Of a DNA stretch of 5,861 nt, positions 1-5,861 are shown piece by piece (positions within the stretch are counted from its first letter, which is position 1; the number at the start of each line of letters is the position of its first letter). The position numbers and the translations under genes are program-made. Source of the DNA: Desulfobacteraceae bacterium (lineage in GTDB: Bacteria; Desulfobacterota; Desulfobacteria; Desulfobacterales; BuS5); the NCBI GenBank assembly GCA_030592105.1, contig JAUVKE010000175.1, forward strand, positions 1 to 5,861, written 5' to 3'. Below the pieces are notes generated by a model. It searched no databases and was not told where the DNA came from. It saw only the letters and a list, made by a program, of their open reading frames with translations.

Positions 1-1602
1 AGCACCTATAATAATCAAAGTTCCTTTTCGATTGTTAAGGCTCGATTTTAACAGATAAGTGTAAGCTGATTCTAATTTATCAAATTGTTTTTCGCTCCAT
101 AAAAAGAGACGATTAGTCTTTTTTTCCTTATTTGACTCAATCAGTTTTGAACCGATCATTGGTGTCAGAGTAAGAGAGATAAATAAAGACGCAAGGATAG
201 TAACAAGAACCAGAAATGCAAGTTGACCAAAAATTATTCCGGAAATACCTTTAATAAAAAGAAGCGGAGTAAAAACAGCCACGATTGTCAGAGTTGAGGC
301 AGCAACAGCTGTGCCAACTTCAGATGCACCGGATATAGCAGCTGTTTTGGGATCTTCTCCTGAGTCAATATGCCTTATCATATTTTCAAGCACAACAATT
401 GTATCATCAACCACCATACCCACGGCAATAGAAAGACTCATAAGAGATATGACGTTAATTGTATAACCCATGAAATAAAGGGCTATTATGGCAGCAATAA
501 TCGAAAAGGGGATTGCAAGGGTAACCACAAGACTGGTTCTAAAGCGACGAAGAAAAACAAAACATACAATAACTACCAGAATCGCTCCGACTCCGGCAGA
601 TTCAGCAAGACTTTTGATCATTGTATAAATATGATCAGATGTATCCAAAACTATATTTATTTTGAGATCTGAGGGTAGATTAGGCTTTAATCTGTCGAGT
701 TCATTTTTTACCGCTTTTATAATATTAACCGTATTTTCCCCTGATTGTTTCTGGATAAACAGAACCATTCCGCGCTCATTATTCCCCCATGCCCACATGC
801 TCGGTTCCTTGTGAGCATCAGTTACCTCGGCAACATCTTTCAGCCGGATCAGTGAATCGCCTTGTCTGGCAATCACGGCATTTGCTATTTCATCAATATT
901 TTTATAACGTCCCTGCAGCCGGATTTGCAACTCAGATTTACCAGTCTTTATTGTACCTACTGGAAGATTCAGATTATTCAGCATAAGTGTTTGCTGAATC
1001 TGACTGATTGATAAATGATAGGCTTCTAAGGATTGCCTGTCAAAAGAGATATTTATCTGCCTTTCCACCGCCCCTTCATAAAAAATTGCACCTACACCAT
1101 GAAGCCTCTTAAGAGGATCAGCGATCTGTTTATCAACAATTCTGAACAGATCGGAAGTGCTTTCAGTTGCTGTAACTGTCAATACAAGAATTGGAGTCAT
1201 GGAACTGCTGAATTTAAAAACAATAGGTTCATCCGCTCCGTCAGCAATATCAATTTTAGCAAAATCTATTTTTTCTCTGATATCGTTAACAGCGACATCC
1301 AGATTTGATCCCCAGTTAAAGACACAGGTTACAATAGACAAATTATCTTTTGATACAGACTCCAGCCGGTCAAGGTTAGGTGTTGTGGATAATTGATCTT
1401 CCATGTACTTGGTAACATCTGATTCTATATCTGACGCTGAAGCTCCTGGGTAGGGTGTTATTACACTGATAGCTGGCGGATCAATATCCGGCAGGAGATC
1501 AAGATTTAATTTGGAGAAAGAGATTATACCAATCAGTATAACAGCAGCAAAGAGCATTAATGTGGAGACCGGCCGGTTAACGGCAATTTCTGGAAGCTTC
1601 AT
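1..1602 (-). CDS. RND-family efflux permease, HAE1-like (N-terminal half, cut by window edge)
   Basis: Inner-membrane proton-driven pump subunit of a tripartite efflux system, exporting hydrophobic or amphiphilic compounds; the actual substrate cannot be read from sequence. The 534 visible residues (family usual about 1030) start MKLPEIAVNRPVSTLML, the typical cytoplasmic start plus TM1 (about 12-30). A large periplasmic porter loop follows (about 32-333), with the family-like stretch LLPDIDPP at 37-43 and YPGAS at 51-55. TM2-TM6 lie at about 335-351, 357-377, 383-405, 432-452 and 457-480. TM4 carries the adjacent aspartates D399-D400 in GMVVDDTIVVLEN, equivalent to the AcrB D407/D408 proton-relay pair, so the visible half looks functional. 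The window ends near TM7. The ATG at 1602 has an AAGGAAGG ribosome site lying inside the last codons of the adaptor gene, and only 2 bases separate that gene's stop from this start, which suggests translational coupling. HAE1-type rather than metal-exporting HME-type is a judgement from overall sequence feel. Confidence 0.95.
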   Translation of the reverse strand, partial: MKLPEIAVNRPVSTLMLFAAVILIGIISFSKLNLDLLPDIDPPAISVITPYPGASASDIESDVTKYMEDQLSTTPNLDRLESVSKDNLSIVTCVFNWGSNLDVAVNDIREKIDFAKIDIADGADEPIVFKFSSSMTPILVLTVTATESTSDLFRIVDKQIADPLKRLHGVGAIFYEGAVERQINISFDRQSLEAYHLSISQIQQTLMLNNLNLPVGTIKTGKSELQIRLQGRYKNIDEIANAVIARQGDSLIRLKDVAEVTDAHKEPSMWAWGNNERGMVLFIQKQSGENTVNIIKAVKNELDRLKPNLPSDLKINIVLDTSDHIYTMIKSLAESAGVGAILVVIVCFVFLRRFRTSLVVTLAIPFSIIAAIIALYFMGYTINVISLMSLSIAVGMVVDDTIVVLENMIRHIDSGEDPKTAAISGASEVGTAVAASTLTIVAVFTPLLFIKGISGIIFGQLAFLVLVTILASLFISLTLTPMIGSKLIESNKEKKTNRLFLWSEKQFDKLESAYTYLLKSSLNNRKGTLIIIGA

Positions 1603-1604
1603 GA

Positions 1605-2783
1605 TTATCCTTCCTTTGATGTTTTCATGGCATCATTCATGTTTTTTTTGAAAATTGTAACAGTACTTCCGGAACGGAGCCTTCCAGTACCATTAATAAT
1701 TACAAGTTCACCCCTGGTTAACCCATCAAGCGCTTCAACAAATTTATCATTCTTAATTCCTGTTTTAATTTCACGTTTTAATGCTTTGTTGTTTTTTACA
1801 ATAAAAACATAATAAGTTCCGCTTCCAGGCAATTTTTGCAAAGCATCCCTGGGAACAGCAAGAGCTGTTCTCTGGTTCAGTATAAATTTAATTTTGACAA
1901 ACATTCCATCAACCAGTTTTCCAGTGGGATTCAGGGCTTCAACTCTTGCTTTGAAAGTACGGACACTTGGGTTGACCATCGGATTAATCATCACCACCTT
2001 GCAGTCAAATTTCATATCAGGAAATGCGTCAACTGTCATAATTGCAGGGATGCCGACCGCGATACGCCCAAAATCTTTTTCAGGAAGTTCAATGTCAGCC
2101 CTCACCTTAGCCTGGTCAAGAATTCGAAAAACCTGAACTCCTGGTGCAACAGTCTGCCCTATTTCAGCATTCCTTTGAACAACAACACCCTCTATTGAGC
2201 TTTGTATTTCAGTATCACTTAAATGTTCTTTTGCAGTTTCCAGTGCTGTTTTTGCCTGGCTGTGCCTCCCTTTTACAGCGATAAATGCTTCAGATGCAGC
2301 CTTATATGCGGCATCTGCGGCATCAAAGCGGCTCTGCGCAATCACATTTTCAGCCAAAAGGGTTTTTGCTCGTTTATACTCTTTTTCAGCCTGGTCCATT
2401 TGTGATTTAACCTGAGCAACAGAGGCAGTTGCAACCTGATAACCCGCTTCAGCCTGTTTTACTGCAAGCTGAAATGTTGTTTTGTCAAGCCTGAGAAGGG
2501 TCTGCCCCGCATCTATTTTTTCTCCTATATCAACAAGGACAGCTTCAACATTACCAGGTACCTTGGGGGATAAAAGATTTTCACGACAAGCTTTTAATGT
2601 TCCGACAGCACTGATTTTATCCTGAAAGTACTGCACAGAGACAGGCATAATATCTACGGGAATAACCTGATCAAGAGCTTGAAAAGACTGCCGTTCTTTT
2701 GTTCTTTCTGCCATCTTCATAAAAATAAGCAAAATACAGATTATTATGATAATAATAGATGAAAAATAAAATATTCGTTTCAT
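1605..2783 (-). CDS. RND efflux periplasmic adaptor (membrane fusion protein, HlyD/AcrA family)
   Basis: The adaptor bridges the RND pump and the TolC-like channel across the periplasm. At 392 residues it has the usual length. Residues 1-7 and a hydrophobic run at about 8-22 form an uncleaved-looking membrane anchor; the only cysteine there (C16) follows Ile residues and lacks a proper lipobox, so this is probably not an AcrA-like lipoprotein. Domain order is canonical: first half of the lipoyl/barrel-sandwich domain (about 58-101, with SPKVPGNVEAVLVDIGEKI and the GQTLLRLD turn), an alpha-helical coiled-coil hairpin (about 104-190, Ala/Lys/Gln/Glu rich), second lipoyl half (about 192-222, EGVVVQRNAEIGQTV), beta-barrel (about 225-302, ending in the typical VDGMFVKIKF), and a membrane-proximal domain (about 305-378, starting AVPRDAL). 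The ATG at 2783 is preceded by AAGGAA about 9 bases upstream. The gene sits 73 bases after the channel gene and 2 bases before the permease gene, as expected for a co-expressed pump. Confidence 0.95.
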   Translation of the reverse strand: MKRIFYFSSIIIIIICILLIFMKMAERTKERQSFQALDQVIPVDIMPVSVQYFQDKISAVGTLKACRENLLSPKVPGNVEAVLVDIGEKIDAGQTLLRLDKTTFQLAVKQAEAGYQVATASVAQVKSQMDQAEKEYKRAKTLLAENVIAQSRFDAADAAYKAASEAFIAVKGRHSQAKTALETAKEHLSDTEIQSSIEGVVVQRNAEIGQTVAPGVQVFRILDQAKVRADIELPEKDFGRIAVGIPAIMTVDAFPDMKFDCKVVMINPMVNPSVRTFKARVEALNPTGKLVDGMFVKIKFILNQRTALAVPRDALQKLPGSGTYYVFIVKNNKALKREIKTGIKNDKFVEALDGLTRGELVIINGTGRLRSGSTVTIFKKNMNDAMKTSKEG

Positions 2784-2856
2784 TTGATCTGTTCCTTTTT
2801 TTCAAAAGATTTTTAAAATAGTCTGTGAGCAATAACTTTTATAGTTTGTTATACTG

Positions 2857-4347
2857 TTAATGTACGGGGTTATATTTCCTCACTCCTATAGCTTTTTCAA
2901 GTGCAGCGAGAGCTATATTATACTCAAAAAGTGCCTGAGCATGGTTAGCATCTGCTCTGCTCAAGGCTGTACGTGAATTGAGTACATCTGTATTTGTTCC
3001 TGCACCGGCTTTATAACGGGCATTTTCCAGACGGAAAGCTTCTTTAGAGGTTTTCAGAGCAGCCTCGGCTACTATAATATTTTTTTCTGCTTTTCCTATA
3101 TTAAGAAATGCTGTACGAACTTCAAGAGAAATTTTTTCCTCTGTTTTCTTGTAAATTATTTTAGCCTGATTCAGTTTTGACTTTGCCTTTAATATTTCTG
3201 ATCTGGTTTTTCCCCAGTTCCACAAAGGGACTTTAGCGCCTGCTCCTATTGTCCAGTGGTCATCCCCGTCCAAATCCCTTACATCACCTTCTATATATTC
3301 ATACCTTCCTTCAATGGCAATTGTCGGTAAATATTTTCCTTTTGCTGCTTTTAAACCCTCTTCTGCAGCTGCAACCTGAAATTTTAAAGAATCAAGTTCC
3401 GAACGTTTTTTAATCGCACGTATAGTCAGAGCCTCAAGATTCCCTCCAGGTTTCATCGGGTGTCCAAGATTTTCTGACAGGAGAATCTCTTTTTCCAGAT
3501 CAATAACCATCAGATTTTTAAGAGCAGATAATGCCAGGTCAAAGGCATTTTCGGCACTGTTTAATTCTTTTCGGGCATTTGCAAGCTCGGTTTGTGTGCG
3601 AAGAAGGTCGACTTGAGGAATGGCTCCTTCACGCACAAGTATTTTAACGTCATGCTCATGAGTTTCCAAAAGTTTTAAAGCATCTATTGCTACTTTATTA
3701 AAAGCTTTTGCTACCTGTGTTGTATGATAAACGCGGGTAATCTGATAAATAATTTCTCTTTCCACGCTCTCTTTATCGTAGATTCGTGCATCACGGATAT
3801 TTTTTGCAGCTTTGCGTGCTGCCTGCAGTCTTCCCCCTGTAAATACGGGCTGCTGCAGTACAACTCCAGCCTTGTAAATGTCACGCTCCATGAACAGCAT
3901 TGAAATCGGACCGATTGATGCAGGGCCAACGGACAGGGGGCCAAAACTGAAAGTTAAGTCCTTGTCAAGCCGTGTATAAGTTCCTTCAGCACCAACATAA
4001 GGAAGCATGGCCGCCCATGCCATTGTTAAATCAGAATCTGCCTGGGCCAGGGTTTCCTGTGTAAGATAAACGTCAAGATTTCTTTTTAGAGCGATATCAA
4101 TACAATCCGGCAATGCAAGATAAATCTTTCCGTTTTTTTTGTATGGCAATAATATTTCGTTTCCTGCACGGGATATTCTGCTTCCAAGTCCGAATATTGC
4201 GACCATATGTTTTTCAACATATTTTTTAGCATGGCTGAAATTCTGAGCATATAGCCTGTCCGGTTCAATATATTGAATTGCTATAAGAATAATCAAGAAA
4301 CTGATAAGAATAGTTTGCCAGCTTTTTTTTCTTTTTTTTTCTATCAT
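2857..4347 (-). CDS. TolC-family outer membrane efflux channel (OEP)
   Basis: Outer-membrane duct that completes the tripartite pump. The protein is 496 residues from the ATG at 4347, which has a GGAGA ribosome site 8 or so bases upstream. An in-frame ATG further upstream (4512) would overlap the repressor gene and put the signal peptide in the middle, so it was rejected. A signal peptide is visible: basic KKRKK (4-8), hydrophobic core (about 12-25), likely cleavage after LYA (34). Two OEP repeats are present. Repeat one opens at LPDCIDIALKRNL (79-91) and has the beta-strand turn QQPVFTGGR (165-173) and the helix motif EGAIPQVDLLRTQTEL (240-255). Repeat two opens at about 304-318 and has the matching PLWNWGKTR (374-382) and YKAGAGTNTDVLNSRTAL (445-462). 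Long Ala/Lys/Glu-rich helices between them fit the periplasmic alpha-barrel. Two A-runs (9 and 8 bases) near the 5' end encode KKRKK. Confidence 0.95.
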   Translation of the reverse strand: MIEKKRKKSWQTILISFLIILIAIQYIEPDRLYAQNFSHAKKYVEKHMVAIFGLGSRISRAGNEILLPYKKNGKIYLALPDCIDIALKRNLDVYLTQETLAQADSDLTMAWAAMLPYVGAEGTYTRLDKDLTFSFGPLSVGPASIGPISMLFMERDIYKAGVVLQQPVFTGGRLQAARKAAKNIRDARIYDKESVEREIIYQITRVYHTTQVAKAFNKVAIDALKLLETHEHDVKILVREGAIPQVDLLRTQTELANARKELNSAENAFDLALSALKNLMVIDLEKEILLSENLGHPMKPGGNLEALTIRAIKKRSELDSLKFQVAAAEEGLKAAKGKYLPTIAIEGRYEYIEGDVRDLDGDDHWTIGAGAKVPLWNWGKTRSEILKAKSKLNQAKIIYKKTEEKISLEVRTAFLNIGKAEKNIIVAEAALKTSKEAFRLENARYKAGAGTNTDVLNSRTALSRADANHAQALFEYNIALAALEKAIGVRKYNPVH

Positions 4348-4390
4348 TATTTTCTCCAAAAAAATATTATTATACCTGAAATGATGTATA

Positions 4391-4990
4391 TCAAACAGCT
4401 GAAGGATTAGATGTTTTTTTAAATTTAAGGCCAAAATATAAAATTTTAATAAATTCATCCATATATGATTCAATATTTTCATCATTATCTTCATCTGCCA
4501 ATTGCTGCTCAAAACCTTTTAAGGCATGCCTTATCGCTTTTGCTGCAAGTAAAACATCAGTTATATAAAAAATTCCTTTGTTCACTCCTTCATTTAAAAT
4601 AGAACAAATCAGATTCACTTCCCGTTCAAAGAGATCAGCCTTTATGCTCAGAACGTCAGGTATGTTTCCTTCTGTTGCATTTCGATCAAGATTTAAAATA
4701 TTCAAGGTTTTAATCATATATTGTTCCCTGGCTTTTGCAAAAGCTACCAGTTTTTTCCCTGGAAGCGTTTCACGTGCGGCAGCACTGGATAATTTATCAA
4801 TAATTATATTAGCTTCTCTTTTCAGTACTTCTATATAGACATTATCTTTACTTCCAAAATAATTATATATAGTAGCCTTGGCAACTCTTGCAAAATGTGC
4901 AATTTCATTTATATTCGTTTTTCGTAATCCATATTTTACAAACATTTTACTGGCGGTTTCCAATATAAACTCTTTTTTTTTCTGCTTCAT
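4391..4990 (-). CDS. TetR/AcrR-family transcriptional repressor, likely local regulator of the pump operon
   Basis: A 199-residue one-component regulator of typical TetR length. The N-terminal helix-turn-helix is clear: helix 1 at about 5-19 (EFILETASKMFVKYG), then TNINEIAHFARVAKATIYNYF (25-45), the family's recognition-helix segment, followed by GSKDNVYIEVL (46-56). The C-terminal part (about 60-199) is all-helical and ligand-binding by family analogy; it is divergent and names no effector. Residues 168-178 are very acidic (DEDNDEN). The ATG at 4990 has a strong GGAGGAGG ribosome site right upstream. The gene is first in the minus-strand operon, 43 bases before the channel gene, and lies 28 bases from a large palindrome that overlaps its probable promoter. 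This arrangement points to autorepression and control of the pump genes. An A-run of nine bases in codons 3-6 (4973-4981) could be prone to slippage. Family assignment is firm; the regulon is inferred. Confidence 0.95.
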   Translation of the reverse strand: MKQKKKEFILETASKMFVKYGLRKTNINEIAHFARVAKATIYNYFGSKDNVYIEVLKREANIIIDKLSSAAARETLPGKKLVAFAKAREQYMIKTLNILNLDRNATEGNIPDVLSIKADLFEREVNLICSILNEGVNKGIFYITDVLLAAKAIRHALKGFEQQLADEDNDENIESYMDEFIKILYFGLKFKKTSNPSAV

Positions 4991-5017
4991 GCCTCCTCCC
5001 CCTGTAAATTTAATTGG

Positions 5018-5052
5018 TTTTTTATACTAAAAACGTTTTTCAGTATAAAAAA
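5018..5052. promoter_or_regulatory. Near-perfect palindromic operator candidate for the TetR-family regulator
   Basis: An 11-base arm TTTTTTATACT (5018-5028) is matched exactly by its reverse complement AGTATAAAAAA (5042-5052). The centre AAAAACGTTTTT (5029-5040) is itself a perfect 12-base palindrome. One extra C at 5041 is the only asymmetry: the right half reads GTTTTTCAGTATA and the left half lacks the matching G. The site lies 28 bases upstream of the tetR start codon and covers the predicted -10 element and start of transcription, the expected position for an autorepressing TetR operator. A regulatory role is inferred. It is not followed by a gene end, so a terminator is unlikely. Confidence 0.8.
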
Positions 5053-5076
5053 TAGGGGGAAATAGAATTTTGTCAA
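5049..5076 (-). promoter_or_regulatory. Candidate sigma70-type promoter of the tetR-efflux operon
   Basis: On the minus strand a perfect -35 hexamer TTGACA (5076-5071) is followed after 16 bases by TATTTT (5054-5049), a 4/6 match to the -10 consensus. Transcription would start near 5042, inside the palindrome, leaving a leader of about 50 bases before the ATG at 4990. The -35 is convincing. The -10 is weak, and TATACT a little further down (5028-5023 region and its partner) is spaced too far to be paired with it. Confidence 0.55.
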
Positions 5077-5114
5077 GTAAAAATTTTGTATATTTTGATA
5101 TTTTATATAAATTA

Positions 5115-5143
5115 TTGACATACGTGAAACATAATGATTTATT
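5115..5143 (+). promoter_or_regulatory. Candidate promoter of the plus-strand CoA-enzyme gene
   Basis: A perfect -35 TTGACA (5115-5120) is followed after 17 bases by TTTATT (5138-5143), a 4/6 match to the -10 consensus. Transcription would start near 5150, giving a leader of about 110 bases before the ATG at 5262. The region is so AT-rich that -10-like hexamers are common by chance, so the -35 and its spacing carry most of the weight. Confidence 0.4.
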
Positions 5144-5178
5144 TAAGTGTTTTTTATAAAATACAAAATATTATATTT

Positions 5179-5197
5179 TACTGATCAGATTTCAGTA
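5179..5197. repeat. Short inverted repeat TACTGA-N7-TCAGTA upstream of the plus-strand gene
   Basis: Six-base arms TACTGA (5179-5184) and TCAGTA (5192-5197) flank 7 bases. The arms resemble the inner edge of the main palindrome (TACTGA/AGTATA on the minus strand), but the spacing between the TACT and AGTA elements is 11 here against 13 there. It could be a second, weaker regulator site, or chance in AT-rich DNA. It lies downstream of the predicted promoter and 65 bases before the start codon. Confidence 0.25.
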
Positions 5198-5261
5198 TTT
5201 AATATAAAAGTAATGTAAATGTAGATGAGATTTATTATGTTTGTGAATATCGGGGGTTAGC

Positions 5262-5861
5262 ATGAGTTACGCACCATTAAAAGATATATATATATTAGAC
5301 TGTTCAACCCTCCTGCCAGGTCCTTACTGCACCATGATGCTTGCTGAAATGGGTGCAACTGTGGTCAAGGTTGAAAGAACTGGTACAGGAGATACCATGC
5401 GGGCGGTTATCCCAGGTTGTTTTGATTATTTGAATGCAAATAAAAAATTTGTAAGCATTAACCTGAAACATGAAAAAGGTCTTGCTACCTTTTTAAAGAT
5501 TGCAAAAAGAGCAGATGTTATTGTAGAGGGATTCAGACCGGGTATAGCAAAACGGCTTGGTATAGATTTTGATTCAATAAAAAAGATAAATCCATCAATT
5601 ATATATTGTGCAATATCAGGTCATGGCCAAACAGGACCATACTCCAATATTCCAGGACATGATATTAATTATCAGGGGATGTCAGGTTTAATGAGTCTTT
5701 CCGGAGACCCTGATAAAGGACCCGAATTTCCCGATGGATTTCAGACAGCAGATCTTAGCGGATCAATGTTTGCTCTCGTATCCATACTGGCGGCTTTAAA
5801 CGGGCGGAATAAATCAAAAGATCCAGTCTATCTTGATATATCAATTTCCGAAAGCCTGGCC
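5262..5861 (+). CDS. CaiB/BaiF family (class III) CoA-transferase or alpha-methylacyl-CoA racemase-like protein (N-terminal part, cut by window edge)
   Basis: Cytoplasmic acyl-CoA enzyme: the family either moves CoA between carboxylic acids or, in the AMACR branch, epimerises 2-methylacyl-CoA. The 200 visible residues (family usual about 360-430) show the family start LKDIYILDCSTLLPGPYCTM (6-25), LAEMGATVVKVER (27-39), the NLK segment (67-69), ADVIVEGFRPGIAKRLGID (84-102), ISGHGQTGPY (118-127), PGHDINYQGMSGL (131-143) and TADLSGSMFALVSILAAL (162-179). D164 matches the conserved Asp that carries the acyl/CoA intermediate in transferases and acts as a catalytic residue in racemases. H133 in GHDINY matches the second catalytic residue of AMACR enzymes, where transferases usually have another residue, so a racemase-like role is possible. 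The ATG at 5262 follows GGGGG five bases upstream, an unusual but usable ribosome site; nearby ATG/GTG codons are out of frame. It is transcribed away from the efflux operon. Confidence 0.93.
   Translation, partial: MSYAPLKDIYILDCSTLLPGPYCTMMLAEMGATVVKVERTGTGDTMRAVIPGCFDYLNANKKFVSINLKHEKGLATFLKIAKRADVIVEGFRPGIAKRLGIDFDSIKKINPSIIYCAISGHGQTGPYSNIPGHDINYQGMSGLMSLSGDPDKGPEFPDGFQTADLSGSMFALVSILAALNGRNKSKDPVYLDISISESLA

Noticed and set aside
370..1396. Plus-strand open frames of 65-100 codons within the permease region
   Set aside because: They are antisense shadows of the RND gene, which has continuous family-typical coding on the minus strand; their translations resemble nothing and are rich in Asn/His/Cys.
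1627..2405. Plus-strand open frames opposite the adaptor gene
   Set aside because: Antisense shadows of a well-conserved membrane fusion protein; no ribosome sites or recognisable domains.
2784..2856. Possible terminator or hairpin between channel and adaptor genes (ATAAC ... GTTAT around 2831-2853)
   Set aside because: Stem of only five mostly A-T pairs with an 11-base loop and no following T-run on the coding strand; nothing convincing in this 73-base gap.
4348..4512. Upstream in-frame ATG at 4512 giving a 551-residue channel protein
   Set aside because: The extension overlaps the repressor gene by about 120 bases, lies before a clear signal peptide, and the ATG at 4347 has its own good ribosome site.
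5165..5179. Palindrome AAAATAT-T-ATATTTT in the divergent region
   Set aside because: Consists purely of A and T in a very AT-rich stretch, so chance symmetry is likely; it lacks the CG-centred form of the main operator candidate.
4991..5261. Small RNA, riboswitch or attachment site in the intergenic region
   Set aside because: No GC-rich stems, no terminator-like hairpin with T-run, no tRNA end or direct repeat that would support any of these.

Overview
The window carries one complete gene block for a tripartite drug/solute efflux pump with its own repressor, read on the minus strand, and the start of a divergently transcribed acyl-CoA enzyme gene on the plus strand. The DNA is AT-rich, with long A/T runs and an especially AT-rich intergenic region. 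The proteins are of Gram-negative type: an outer-membrane TolC-like channel, a periplasmic adaptor and an RND inner-membrane transporter. The base composition, together with a CaiB/BaiF-AMACR family gene beside an RND operon, would suit a Desulfobacterota (deltaproteobacterial, Desulfobacteraceae-like) genome. That placement is inference; no rRNA or other marker gene is present.

Layout, in transcription order from the divergent region. Minus strand: tetR-family regulator (4990 to 4391), TolC-family outer-membrane factor (4347 to 2857), membrane fusion protein (2783 to 1605), then an RND permease starting at 1602 and running off the left edge after 534 codons, about half the usual length. Gaps are 43, 73 and 2 bases and I see no convincing terminator, so this reads as one operon, repressor - channel - adaptor - pump. 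Plus strand: a class III CoA-transferase/racemase family gene starts at 5262 and runs off the right edge after 200 codons. The 271-base divergent region (4991-5261) holds a large, almost perfect palindrome (5018-5052) just upstream of tetR. It overlaps the best promoter candidate for the operon. A separate candidate promoter (-35 at 5115) faces the plus-strand gene.

The likely logic is that the TetR-family protein binds the palindrome, represses its own operon, and releases it when a ligand (unknown, probably a pump substrate or related amphiphile) binds. The RND pump, adaptor and TolC-like duct then assemble across the envelope and export the compound. The plus-strand gene handles acyl-CoA thioesters. 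Whether it belongs to the same regulon cannot be decided from this window. I see no mobile element, CRISPR array, RNA gene or clearly undescribed system; the regulatory region and the racemase-like active site of the plus-strand gene deserve the closest look.
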